Made by a program: the position numbers and the translations under genes. Of a stretch of DNA of 58,311 bases, positions 41,322 to 49,515 are shown piece after piece (position 1 is the first letter of the stretch; each line of letters opens with the position of its first letter). The notes under the pieces are model-generated. The model was given only the letters and a program-made list of their open reading frames with translations, made no database searches and had not been told where the DNA came from. Source of the DNA: an uncultured Anaerolineales bacterium (GTDB lineage Bacteria > Chloroflexota > Anaerolineae > Aggregatilineales > Aggregatilineaceae); the NCBI GenBank assembly GCA_937135955.1, contig CAKZOB010000044.1, positions 1 through 58,311 on the forward strand, given 5' to 3'.

Positions 41322-41532
41322 CCCCCAGATATGGGAGGTGACGATTACCCTGCAGCCCCCTATATCTGGCATTGTCGGTTTCTGACGCGGGGGAAATCGC
41401 GCCCGGATTCTCATCCCTCAGCATTGCCTGTCGAAAGCGGCACACAGTTATCAACGGGCTGTTGATAGCGTCTCTGTGCTCATCTGCGACCAGCCATATC
41501 TGGGGGTGCGCTGGCCAGCCAACCCCCAGATA
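41322..41532. repeat. Iterated CCCCCAGATA motif inside oriC
   Basis: Copies: CCCCCAGATATGG (41322-41334, direct), TATATCTGG (41361-41369, inverted and partial), CCATATCTGGGGG (41494-41506, inverted; exact mirror of the first copy) and CCCCCAGATA (41523-41532, direct). They interleave with DnaA boxes in 210 bases. Confidence 0.7.
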
Positions 41533-41828
41533 CTTCTGCCCGGCCCACGGCTGCCGGAGCCAGAGTCAATTCTGTGGATAACCGCTCCGGTTATCCACAA
41601 CCGTTGTGGATGGATAATGTGGTTAATGAATGGGAAAATTGGGAAACCGTGGGAAATCCCTGGCGGGGGTCAGGCCAGTAAAGGCCACATATACGGGCAG
41701 CAGCGCCCAGCGTCCCGTAGCCTCCGGGAAGTTATCTACATTTCCACAGCCTCTACTACTGCGGCTACATTTTTTAGAAGAGTAGAAACCCGCAAAGTCT
41801 GTTCAGAAAGCGCCCCGCCATCCCCCCA

Positions 41829-42821
41829 TCACAACCCCGGATACTCCAAAGCCAGGACTTCCAGGGCCAGACGGGTATTGGCGTTCCTGGCAAGGTAATC
41901 GAGGGTACGGTTGGTGGCCAACAAGGCGCGTTCGGCTTTCTCCGCGCCAGCGTCTAACGCCAGCGCGGTGATCTGTCCGGCGCAGTCGTAGTTGGTGACA
42001 GGGGCCTGACTGCTTGTCGCCGCCAGCAGCACGTCGCGCCAGAAGCTCTGCCAGATGCCCAGAATCTCGGTCAGGGTTTGCTTGTCCTGAGGCAGGCGTT
42101 CCACCAGCGCGAAGCGTGCGCGCCGCGAGCTTTGCAACAGCGTGTTGAGCGTTGCCAGCGCCTCGTGACGCAGCGCAAGCAGAGCGGGATCGGCCAGCGC
42201 GCGGATGGCCCAGCCGATGCGCCCTCCAGACAGACGCGCCAGTGTCTGCGCCTGCTCAGGGGCAGCGCCCCAGCGTTGCACCAGCGCCTGATAGACGGTT
42301 TGCAAAGGCAGCGGTCGCAGATGCAGCGGCTGACAGCGCGAGACAATGGTCGGCAACAGCAGATCGGCGGAGATAGCTGTCAGCAACAGCACTACGTTCG
42401 GCGCGGGTTCTTCCAGCGTCTTGAGCAGAGCGTTGGCCGCTGCCGGATTGGCCTGGTGGAAGTTGCGCAGAATGGCGACGCGGTAGCGAGCCTCGAAAGG
42501 GCGCAGCGCCAGGGTTTGTTGCAAGGCGCGCACCTGATCGATCTTCAGCGTATTGCCGCCCGCTTCGGCGGCGATCAGCGTCACGTCTGGGTGAGCATCT
42601 TTGGCGATCAGCGTGCAGGCGCGGCACTGCCCACAGGGCGCTGGCTCGCCGGTGCAGTTGAGCGCGGCGGCGAAGGCGCGGGCCAGCGTGGTCTTGCCCA
42701 CCTGATCGGGGCCGGTGATCAGATAGGCATGCCGCATCCGCCCATGCGCCAGCGCGCGGGACAGGTGCGTCACCGCCCATTCGTGCCCGATCACCGGCCA
42801 GTGTCCATCTGCGGGAGTCAC
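41829..42821 (-). CDS. holB: DNA polymerase III delta' subunit (clamp loader)
   Basis: A 330-residue AAA+ clamp-loader subunit from GTG 42821. It starts WPVIGHEWAVTHLSRALAHGRMRHAYLITG; Walker A GPDQVGKTTLARAFAAALNC; zinc-binding CGQCRACTLIAKDAHPD; Walker-B-like RVAILRNFHQANPAAANALLKTLEEP; SRC-type IVSRCQPLHLRPL. The intact Walker A is closer to gamma/tau-like Gram-positive delta' than to E. coli HolB. It is encoded 18 bases after the peptidase gene and transcribed towards oriC. The intrinsic replisome function fits the origin neighbourhood. Confidence 0.92.
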   Translation of the reverse strand: MTPADGHWPVIGHEWAVTHLSRALAHGRMRHAYLITGPDQVGKTTLARAFAAALNCTGEPAPCGQCRACTLIAKDAHPDVTLIAAEAGGNTLKIDQVRALQQTLALRPFEARYRVAILRNFHQANPAAANALLKTLEEPAPNVVLLLTAISADLLLPTIVSRCQPLHLRPLPLQTVYQALVQRWGAAPEQAQTLARLSGGRIGWAIRALADPALLALRHEALATLNTLLQSSRRARFALVERLPQDKQTLTEILGIWQSFWRDVLLAATSSQAPVTNYDCAGQITALALDAGAEKAERALLATNRTLDYLARNANTRLALEVLALEYPGL

Positions 42822-42839
42822 GGTCGCGCCCTCTCAGGT

Positions 42840-44174
42840 TCAGAACGCAATGTAGTTGCGCGGGTCTTGCAGGTTCCAGTTTACGTCGCGGATCTCGAAG
42901 TGCAGATGCGGCCCGCTGCTGTTGCCGGTATTGCCCACCGCGCCTATCTGCGTGCCTGCCGACACCTGCTGCCCGCAACGCACCGTCGTGCGCGAGAGAT
43001 GCCCGTAGAGACTGAAGGTCGAGCCGTGTGCGATCACCACCACGTTACCATAGCCGCCATCGCTCCAGCCAGCGTAGACCACGGTGCCAGCACCCGCCGC
43101 ATAGACCGGCTCTCCCACCGTGGCCGAGAGGTCTACGCCGGTGTGCCCGCCGGGGGCAAAGCCGCGCACCCATTTGTAGTTGTCGAGCGGGCGGCGGCTC
43201 CAGGGCGGCGATCCGCCGGACACTTCCGCCGTGCAGCCCCACAGCGTATAGGTGCCGCTGATGGTCGAACCAGTGGTGCCCACCGCTACCGGGCGGGGCA
43301 GGAACAGCTCGCGTTCGGCCTTGCCGCCGGGCACAACGACGAACAGTCCGGGCGGCAGGATCGTCTCCGGCGTCGCTCCGAAGAGGTCGTTGTATTCCGA
43401 GTCAATGATGGCGTAGGGGTCTACTTCGTACTGTTTGGCCAGGTCGGCGATGCGGATCGGATCGGTGACCTCATGATAGACGCCATCTTCGGGCAGGATA
43501 TTGAGCTGCACACCAGGACGCAGCGGGTTGTACTTGCTGCTCTTGTTCGACCAGATCAGGGTATAGAAATCCTTCAACCCGAACTGTTCGGCGATGCTCT
43601 CCAGCGTATCCCCATCCTTGACCGTGTACTGGATAACGCGCGTGCGGGCAGTCGCCGGACGGATGGTGAAGGGGGCGCTCTGGCGCAACAGCGCCCGTTC
43701 GGCGGGCTGCGCCGGGACAGGCGTCAGCAGGGCCGCGGCGATTTCGTCGGCGGCGGCGGTGGGGAACAGCGGTCCCCCTTCGACCGGCTCCGGCACGGAG
43801 GTTGGCGCAGAGGTTGGCGGGGCGGTCGGCGTGGAAACCTGGGCGATCGCCGTGGGCTGCGGCGAGGGAGGGACGACGGGCGCTTCTTCGTCCCTCAGCC
43901 AGATCAGCGCCGCGACGATGGCCATAGTCAGCGCGCCCAACACCATCACAACGCCGAGCACGCCCCACGTGCGCTCTGATGCAGGCCGGGCGACCGCCCG
44001 CGAGGGTGCAGTATCGTCGGCGCTGATGGGTGGTTCTTCGGCCCGCAGACGTGCGGCCAGGCGGCGGCTGGGGCTGGTATCGTCATCGTGTACGGGCGGT
44101 TCTTCGGCCCGCAACCGGTCTTCCAGCGAGAGCGGTTGGCCAGGCTCTGGGGTGAGGTGCGATTCGTCACTCAT
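42840..44174 (-). CDS. LysM/M23-family peptidoglycan endopeptidase, membrane-anchored
   Basis: A 444-residue protein from ATG 44174. The first 75 residues are cytoplasmic and contain a duplicated motif, RLRAEEPPVHDDDTSPSR and RLRAEEPPISADDTAPSR. One membrane helix follows (VLGVVMVLGALTMAIVAALIWL), then a Pro/Thr-rich linker, a LysM (IQYTVKDGDTLESIAEQFGL, IWSNKSSKYNPLRPGVQLNIL), a second degenerate LysM (VTDPIRIADLAKQYEVDPYAI) and the lysostaphin-type M23 domain. Zinc ligands: GGHTGVDLSA (H, D) and HLHFEI. It likely cuts or remodels peptidoglycan at the outer face of the membrane. Because the N-terminus is inside, activity could be controlled from the cytoplasm. It forms an operon with holB. 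Confidence 0.93.
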   Translation of the reverse strand: MSDESHLTPEPGQPLSLEDRLRAEEPPVHDDDTSPSRRLAARLRAEEPPISADDTAPSRAVARPASERTWGVLGVVMVLGALTMAIVAALIWLRDEEAPVVPPSPQPTAIAQVSTPTAPPTSAPTSVPEPVEGGPLFPTAAADEIAAALLTPVPAQPAERALLRQSAPFTIRPATARTRVIQYTVKDGDTLESIAEQFGLKDFYTLIWSNKSSKYNPLRPGVQLNILPEDGVYHEVTDPIRIADLAKQYEVDPYAIIDSEYNDLFGATPETILPPGLFVVVPGGKAERELFLPRPVAVGTTGSTISGTYTLWGCTAEVSGGSPPWSRRPLDNYKWVRGFAPGGHTGVDLSATVGEPVYAAGAGTVVYAGWSDGGYGNVVVIAHGSTFSLYGHLSRTTVRCGQQVSAGTQIGAVGNTGNSSGPHLHFEIRDVNWNLQDPRNYIAF

Positions 44175-44504
44175 AGCTTCTATCCACAATACACTGCCAA
44201 GGCCCCCCTGGATCGGGCGGATCGTACCGCAGCAAGGACGGATGTGCAATCGCGCTTAATCTAGCTTGATCCAGATCAAGACCGATTTTTCAGGTATCGG
44301 GTAAAGTTATTGGCGTTATCGTCAGATTGAGTTATGCACTTTTTACCCCCTCAGCCTTCAGGCCCTTCTCCCCCGCGAGCGGGAAGCCTCTGGGCGAGAC
44401 CCTCGTCCCGCGGCGCGTTCGTGAGGAAGGGAGAGGTCGGGGGAGGGGAAATGCTGCGCAGAAGGTCATGACAGTCTCTGGTCTGTCGCTGGAGAGGTGC
44501 GGCG
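44175..44504. other. Divergent intergenic region with FNR-type site
   Basis: A 330-base gap between the M23 gene (minus) and the YwiC-like gene (plus). It contains a perfect FNR-type palindrome at 44266-44279, a candidate -10 TAAAGT at 44302-44307, and a degenerate family B-like GC-rich segment (about 44,341-44,452) that lengthens the leader of the plus-strand gene. Confidence 0.5.
44266..44279. promoter_or_regulatory. FNR/CRP-type operator TTGAT-N4-ATCAA
   Basis: TTGATCCAGATCAA is a perfect match to the FNR consensus TTGATNNNNATCAA. A TAAAGT hexamer at 44302-44307 would put the start near 44,314, so the site would be centred near -41.5, the class II activator position. Confidence 0.6.
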
Positions 44505-45317
44505 GTGTCTTCTGTCTCGACGACGCAAACGAGCGGTATCTCGCTGAAAGCGGTGGCTCTGCCGCCCGAACATGGCGCGTGGGGCTTCTTGCTGGAACCG
44601 ATCGGGGCGGCGCTGGCGATTGCGCCTTCGTCCGCCGGTGCCCTGCTGAGCCTGGGGGTGTTGGGCGGATTCCTGTTGCGTCAGCCGCTCAAGATCGTCT
44701 ACCAGGATCGGCGGCGCGGGCGACGTTATGCGCGCACGGCGCTGGCCGAGCGCGTGGCGCTGCTCTACGCGGCGCTAGCCGTGATCGGCTTTCTGGGAGG
44801 ACTGGCGCTGTCTGGCCTGCGCGCACTGTTGCCGCTGCCGCTGATCGCGCCGCTGACAGTGCTGTTGCTGGTGAGCTACAGCCAGAATCGCGGGCGCGAG
44901 TTGATCCCGGAACTGGCGGGGGCGGGCGCTCTGGCGGGCACTGCAACGGCGGTGGCCCTGGCCGGAGGCGCGGCAACCGATCAGGCGCTGGCGCTGTGGG
45001 CCATCTTCCTTGGGCGCGCCGTGCCCTCTATCCTGTATGTACGCGCTCGCCTGCGGTTGGACAAGGGGAAGTCCTTTGCCTGGGGGCCGGTGATCGGCAG
45101 TCAGGCCCTTGCCATTGCGGGCGTGGCTGTGCTCGCGGTAGCGGGTCTTTCTCCCTGGCTGGCGGTGATCGCCCTGGCAATTCTGGCAGCCCGCGCTGTG
45201 TGGGGGCTTTCGCCCTATCGCCCACAGGTGCGCGTGACGATGCTGGGCGTTCAGGAAGTGGCCTTTGGCGCGCTGACGGTACTGTTGACGGTACTCGGCT
45301 ACGCGCAAGGGTGGTGA
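44505..45317 (+). CDS. YwiC-like family integral membrane protein
   Basis: A 270-residue polytopic membrane protein from GTG 44505 (ribosome site GGAGAGGTGCGGC). It carries the family hallmark PPEHGAWGFLLEPIGAALA at residues about 19-38 and LLRQPLKIVYQDRRRGRRYARTALAERV, followed by about seven hydrophobic helices. Function is unknown; B. subtilis ywiC lies in the nitrate respiration/fnr region. The FNR-type box upstream agrees with regulation by oxygen, although no nitrate genes are seen here. Confidence 0.85.
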   Translation: MSSVSTTQTSGISLKAVALPPEHGAWGFLLEPIGAALAIAPSSAGALLSLGVLGGFLLRQPLKIVYQDRRRGRRYARTALAERVALLYAALAVIGFLGGLALSGLRALLPLPLIAPLTVLLLVSYSQNRGRELIPELAGAGALAGTATAVALAGGAATDQALALWAIFLGRAVPSILYVRARLRLDKGKSFAWGPVIGSQALAIAGVAVLAVAGLSPWLAVIALAILAARAVWGLSPYRPQVRVTMLGVQEVAFGALTVLLTVLGYAQGW

Positions 45318-45421
45318 AAAGCGCATCGCGCGGGAGAGAGAATGCGGGGGCAAGGGGAGAATACAGCCTCTGGTAGCCTGGGGAGAACTGGCCCCGCGGC
45401 CAAAGATTTGGATTCCGTTGA

Positions 45422-45450
45422 TTGGCTTGGCTGGTGAAATCATGTACAAT
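45422..45450 (+). promoter_or_regulatory. Promoter of the spoVS-like gene
   Basis: TTGGCT (45422-45427), 17 bases, TACAAT (45445-45450). The start near 45,457 leaves a leader of about 55 bases and supports the ATG at 45512 as the translation start. Confidence 0.6.
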
Positions 45451-45511
45451 GATGAAGGCTAGCGTTGTTCGTGCGCGTATCACTAACCTTTCAGACTTCG
45501 TGGGGGCTACT

Positions 45512-45835
45512 ATGCAACCGACACATCCATCTCAACTGGCTCCTGACAAACCCGTGACAGAGGAGGCGCGGACGGTCGACATCATCAAAGTCTCGGCTCG
45601 ATCTCGTTCTACGGCAGTAGCCGGTGCTATTGCCGGCGTCGTGCGCGAGCACAACCGGGCGGAGGTCCAGGCCATCGGGGCTGGCGCGGTCAACCAGGCG
45701 ATCAAAGCGGTTGCTATCGCGCGGGGGTATCTGAGCGACGACAATATTGACGTCATCGTGATCCCCTACTTCACCGAAGTGACCATTGACGACCAGGAAC
45801 GCACGGCGCTGCGTATGGTAGTTGAACCTCGCTAA
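45512..45835 (+). CDS. spoVS: SpoVS-like protein (stage V sporulation protein S family)
   Basis: A 107-residue protein. Residues about 22-107 align by eye with SpoVS: VDIIKVSARSRSTAVAGAIAGVVREHNRAEVQAIGAGAVNQAIKAVAIARGYL, then IDVIVIPYFTEVTIDDQERTALRMVVEPR. A non-family N-terminal extension of about 22 residues (MQPTHPSQLAPDKPVTEEAR) precedes it. SpoVS (Alba-like fold) affects septation and sporulation in Bacillus but also occurs in non-sporulating Thermus and Chloroflexota. The role here is unknown, possibly nucleic-acid binding. It has its own promoter and terminator. Confidence 0.9.
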   Translation: MQPTHPSQLAPDKPVTEEARTVDIIKVSARSRSTAVAGAIAGVVREHNRAEVQAIGAGAVNQAIKAVAIARGYLSDDNIDVIVIPYFTEVTIDDQERTALRMVVEPR

Positions 45836-45894
45836 TCTATCGTCTGCCAAGAGAATTTTGCCCGACCCTGACAGTTAAAGATACCTCTCACAGA

Positions 45895-45936
45895 CGCACA
45901 GCCTCGGCCCCATTGACCGGGCTGTGTGTTTTTTTT
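45895..45936 (+). terminator. Intrinsic terminator of the spoVS-like gene
   Basis: CACAGCC-T-CGG (from 45898) pairs with CCG-GGCTGTG (to about 45926) with one bulged T, followed by eight T at 45929-45936. Confidence 0.85.
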
Positions 45937-45962
45937 GGCGCGACCGGAGGGGGCAGCCGAGG

Positions 45963-45968
45963 TATAAT
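45963..45968 (+). promoter_or_regulatory. Candidate -10 element of the DUF2723 gene
   Basis: Perfect TATAAT just after the preceding terminator and 27 bases before ATG 45996. No -35 at standard spacing. Confidence 0.4.
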
Positions 45969-45995
45969 TCTCGCCCGTTCAGAAGCGTGCCTGGG

Positions 45996-47981
45996 ATGGC
46001 CATGCCCAATTCTTCTGCAAGGTCCGTCAGACAAACCCGATCTGCTGCTGCCAGGGTATGGTTGCTGAGCATCCTGCCAGCGCTGGCGCTGTTGCTGCTC
46101 TACGCCGTCACGCTGCAGACGCACATCAGCGGCAGCTTTGGGGAAACCTCTCCGCAGAACATTCTGAAGAACGAGTACATCAAGGACGTGGCCGAAATCC
46201 AGGTGGCGCTCAACGTCTGGGGCACCATCCATCACACTGGCTATCCGCTTTTCGCCAGCGGCGGCAACCTGTTCACCTGGCCCCTGCGCTCGCTGGGGCT
46301 GGAACCGGCGGCGGCAGCCAGCCTGTACGCTACTGCCTGGGGGCTGCTGACGCTGATCAGCTTTGGCACGCTGTTGTGGCGATTGACGGAACGGCCCTGG
46401 CTGGGCGTCCTGGGCGCTGTATTGCTGGGGACGGTGCGCTCCTTCTGGATTCACAACGTCATCGCCGAGGTCTACAGCATGAGCCTGGCGATCACCGCGC
46501 TGCTGTTGCTGGTAGCGCTGTGGCCCGCTCCCTGGCGCGATGGCTGGAGCGCCCGTCACCGTTTGCTGGCGCTGGCGCTGCTGGGAGGGATCGGCGTGGC
46601 CCATCATCGGGCGGTGACGTTCATCGCGCCGGGGCTGATCGTGGCCATCGGACCGGCGCTGTGGCGCGAGCGCCCTCCCTGGCGACGCCTGGCCTGGCAG
46701 GCAGGGGGGCTGTTCGCGCTGGGCTTTGTGCCCTATCTGTACCTGCCGCTGCGCGCCTGGCAGGGCGCGGAGTGGGTCTATGGCGAGCCGGACACGCTGC
46801 GCGGCCTGTGGATCGAGTTCAGCGGGCGCGAGGCCGACCGGCTGGTGCGCCTGCCCGCCGACCTGCACGGCCTGGCCGATAACCTGACCGACACCTGGCA
46901 GATTCTGGTGGAGGAACTGTCGCTGCCCGGGCTGCTGGTGGGGATCGTCGCGCTGCTGCTGGCGCTCACCGTGACGCCGCAGCGCCGCGCGGCCCGCCTG
47001 ATGGCGCTCAGCGCTGCCGGTCCGACCCTGTTCGCCGCGTTGTATCACACCGCCGTGTTGCCTCAGGCGATCTTGATGCCCACGGTTCTGGCGCTGGTCT
47101 TTGGCGTCGTCCTCACCGCCGACTGGCTCATCCGCCAATGGAAGGCAGCGGCGGTGCTGGTTGCCGTGAGTCTTGTCTGCTGGGGGGCGGGGCTGGCGAT
47201 CTGGCATTACGGCTATGTGCGCGAACTGGTAGACGAGCCGACCGGCCTGCAGACTATCGCCCGCATGGAGCGGTTGCCGCGCGGGGAACGGGTGGCGCTG
47301 ATGTTCCCCTGGGGGCCGCGCTACGCGGCAGCATCCTACGCCCGCCTGGTGACGGGGCAATATGCCGACGTGCGCGTGGTAGATCACAAGGCGGACTACC
47401 GCGCGTTGCTGGCGCAAGGGTATCAGCTTTTCACCGAGCCAGAGACATTTTACACGTACCCTCCGCCCTGGCCCAGCGCCTATGGCGCACCTTCTAGCTG
47501 GTGGAGCGAGCGCCTGGGTGACTTTGCGCTCAGCTCTGCTACGCCCGGCTACGTGCAACTGCTGACCGTGCCGCCCCTGCTCGCGCCCGACGAACCGCTT
47601 GGCGAGCCGATCGTCTACGGCATTCACCGTCAGGCCGCCTGGCTGACCTGCGATCGAGAACACATCTACCTGCACGTGATCTGGAGCGCCGAGCGCCGCC
47701 CCGAAGGTGATCCCAGCATCTTCGTGCACCTGACGGGCGACATGCCCGCCCCCAATCCGCCCAACGCCGATGCCCGCCATCCCGTCTATGGGCTTTACCC
47801 GTTCACTGAGCTGTTTCCCGGCCAGTGGGTGCGCGACGATTTCACCCTGCCGCGCTTGCCAGACGGGACACAGGTGCGCTTCGGGCTGTATGAGCAGCGC
47901 GACGGGGACTTCGTCAACTACGGGGAGATGGCGTTGCCTGTCGCCAGTTGCACACTGCCGCCCTGGGCGGAAGGGCGGTAG
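45996..47981 (+). CDS. DUF2723-type polytopic membrane protein (glycosyltransferase-like)
   Basis: A 661-residue protein; ATG 45996 (MAMPNSS) or 46002 is possible. About ten hydrophobic helices occupy residues 20-420. The first loop has LQTHISGSFGETSPQNILKNEYIKDVAEIQVALNVWGTIHHTGYPLFASGGNLF, with the acidic D/E and HHTGYPLF pattern of DUF2723/O-mannosyl-like transferases; VAHHRAVTFIAPGL and LYLPLRAW follow. A C-terminal soluble domain of about 200 residues (IYLHVIWSAERRPEGDPSIFVHLTGD, FTLPRLPDGTQVRFGLYEQ) is typical of Chloroflexota members. The presumed role is lipid-linked sugar transfer to surface proteins or glycans, not demonstrated. Confidence 0.82.
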   Translation: MAMPNSSARSVRQTRSAAARVWLLSILPALALLLLYAVTLQTHISGSFGETSPQNILKNEYIKDVAEIQVALNVWGTIHHTGYPLFASGGNLFTWPLRSLGLEPAAAASLYATAWGLLTLISFGTLLWRLTERPWLGVLGAVLLGTVRSFWIHNVIAEVYSMSLAITALLLLVALWPAPWRDGWSARHRLLALALLGGIGVAHHRAVTFIAPGLIVAIGPALWRERPPWRRLAWQAGGLFALGFVPYLYLPLRAWQGAEWVYGEPDTLRGLWIEFSGREADRLVRLPADLHGLADNLTDTWQILVEELSLPGLLVGIVALLLALTVTPQRRAARLMALSAAGPTLFAALYHTAVLPQAILMPTVLALVFGVVLTADWLIRQWKAAAVLVAVSLVCWGAGLAIWHYGYVRELVDEPTGLQTIARMERLPRGERVALMFPWGPRYAAASYARLVTGQYADVRVVDHKADYRALLAQGYQLFTEPETFYTYPPPWPSAYGAPSSWWSERLGDFALSSATPGYVQLLTVPPLLAPDEPLGEPIVYGIHRQAAWLTCDREHIYLHVIWSAERRPEGDPSIFVHLTGDMPAPNPPNADARHPVYGLYPFTELFPGQWVRDDFTLPRLPDGTQVRFGLYEQRDGDFVNYGEMALPVASCTLPPWAEGR

Positions 47982-48139
47982 CGTCCGGCTCGCGCCGGAG
48001 AGCAGGGGTGAGGTGGGCGCTCCCGCCTCAAGCCAATCACTGACAACCTTTGCAAGGCCCCTTGTTCCGCTTGCTCATAGCCTGCAGGGCATGAACTCTG
48101 TATACTTAGGCGCGGGTTTCCTATCGTAAGGAGCGACTC

Positions 48140-49300
48140 ATGCGCGACTTCATTTCTGAGCGGGTTCGCCTTGTCCCGCCTTCTGGCATTCGCAAGTTCT
48201 TCGATATCAGCGCCACCATGACCGATGTGATTTCGCTGGGCATCGGCGAACCGGATTTCGTCACGCCGCAGCCGATCATTCGCGCGGGCGTCCGCGCCCT
48301 GGAAGCAGGGCACACGCACTACACCAGCAACAGCGGTACGGTGGAACTGCGCCAGGCCATCGCCCGTTATATCGAGCGGCTCTATGGCATCCGCTACGAT
48401 CCGGAAAGCGAAATCCTGGTCACGGTGGGGGTCAGCGAGGCGCTCTACCTGGTGATGAACGCCATAGTGAACCCTGGCGACGAGGTGATCGTCCCACAGC
48501 CCTGCTTTGTATCCTATGCGCCCGAAGTGACCTTTGCGGGCGGTGTGCCTGTGGTGATTGACACGTTCGTCGAGGAGGAATTTCAGGTCACCGGCGCGGC
48601 TGTCGGGGCGGCGGTGACGCCGCGCACCAAAGCCATCCTGATCGGCTATCCCAACAATCCCACAGGCGCGGTGATGTCGCGCGAGCGCCTGCTGGAAATT
48701 GCCGCCGTCGCCGAGCGACATGATCTGCTGGTGATCTCCGATGAGATTTACGACCGCCTGGTCTACGGCATCGAACATGTGCACTTTGCCACGCTGCCGG
48801 GGATGCGTTCGCGTACGGTGGTTTTGGGCGGCTTCAGCAAGAGCCATGCCATGACCGGTTGGCGATTGGGTTATGCGCTCGGTCCCGCCGAGGTGATCGC
48901 CGCCATGCGCAAGATTCACCAGTACACCATCATGTCGGCCCCGACGGTGGCGCAGATCGCCGTTGCGGAGACGCTCGATCAGGTCGAAGAAGAGGTGGAA
49001 CGAATGCGGGCGGAGTACGATCGTCGTCGCCGCCTAATGGTGGACGGCTTCAACTCGCTGGGGCTGCGGTGCTTCGAGCCGCGCGGCGCTTTCTACGCCT
49101 TTCCCAACGTCAGCGCTTCCGGGCTGGACGAAGAGGTCTTCGCCGAAGCGCTGCTGCGCGAAGAACGGGTGGCGGTCATTCCAGGCTCAGCGTTCGGGGC
49201 ATCGGGCGCGGGATTTGTACGGGCCTGCTATGCCACGGCCTATGAGAAAATCGAGGAGGCGTTGGAGCGGATTCAGCGCTTCATGCAACGGCACGGGTAG
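48140..49300 (+). CDS. PLP-dependent class I/II aminotransferase
   Basis: A 386-residue fold-type I aminotransferase; ATG 48140 follows GTAAGGAGCGACTC, with TATACT at 48101-48106 as a possible -10. Motifs: ISLGIGEPDFVTPQPII, THYTSNSGTVELRQAIA, VGVSEALYLVMNAIVNPGDEV, YPNNPTGAVMS, ISDEIYDRLVY, and the Schiff-base lysine in GGFSKSHAMTGWRLGYALGP. It matches the PatA/AspC-like subgroup Igamma that moves amino groups between aspartate or aromatic amino acids and 2-oxoglutarate. Substrate choice cannot be fixed from sequence. It is monocistronic. Confidence 0.95.
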   Translation: MRDFISERVRLVPPSGIRKFFDISATMTDVISLGIGEPDFVTPQPIIRAGVRALEAGHTHYTSNSGTVELRQAIARYIERLYGIRYDPESEILVTVGVSEALYLVMNAIVNPGDEVIVPQPCFVSYAPEVTFAGGVPVVIDTFVEEEFQVTGAAVGAAVTPRTKAILIGYPNNPTGAVMSRERLLEIAAVAERHDLLVISDEIYDRLVYGIEHVHFATLPGMRSRTVVLGGFSKSHAMTGWRLGYALGPAEVIAAMRKIHQYTIMSAPTVAQIAVAETLDQVEEEVERMRAEYDRRRRLMVDGFNSLGLRCFEPRGAFYAFPNVSASGLDEEVFAEALLREERVAVIPGSAFGASGAGFVRACYATAYEKIEEALERIQRFMQRHG

Positions 49301-49359
49301 CCTCTGGCAGAGCACTTCAGGGTGTTCTCTTCTGGGGACAAGGGGCACAGAGGATGCCG

Positions 49360-49425
49360 CGGAGCAGGCAGAGTCAGTGGGGCGCTGTCTCTCTGCGCGC
49401 TTTCTGCGCCTCAGCGGTGAATCTT
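49360..49425. repeat. CACCGCAGAG-type dispersed repeat
   Basis: GCCGCGGAGCAGGCAGAG and, further on, CTCTCTGCGCGCTTTCTGCG, CCTCAGCGGTGAA; related to 3,589-3,652. Confidence 0.45.
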
Positions 49426-49515
49426 TCTCAGTGGGACTTTAGGGCACTTGCGCGCATGGCGGCTCTGGTCTACCGTTGAGTGGATAGTGGCACCCGGTCT
49501 GGCAGGAGGGAAGAG

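Larger units (their letters stand above)
41187..41828. other. Probable chromosomal origin of replication (oriC)
   Basis: A 642-base non-coding region directly after dnaA. DnaA-box-like sites: TTATCAACA (41274-41282), TTATCAACG (41448-41456), TGTTGATAG (41460-41468, inverted), perfect TGTGGATAA (41573-41581, inverted) facing perfect TTATCCACA (41591-41599), degenerate TGTGGATGG (41605-41613), and TTATCTACA (41732-41740). An AT-richer stretch with repeated GGGAAA (about 41,615-41,660) could be the unwinding element. A second iterated motif, CCCCCAGATA, occurs four times. Confidence 0.8.

Noticed and set aside
41187-41828. Plasmid or phage origin
   Set aside because: Adjacent full-length dnaA and holB, with ppc, recO and other housekeeping genes around, point to the main chromosome.
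42078-43979. Plus-strand open frame of 633 codons
   Set aside because: Antisense to holB and the M23 peptidase, both with intact catalytic motifs; low-complexity Arg/Gln/Gly content typical of a shadow frame.
45888-47780. Minus-strand open frame of 630 codons
   Set aside because: Antisense to the DUF2723 protein; very Gln/Arg-rich with no family features.
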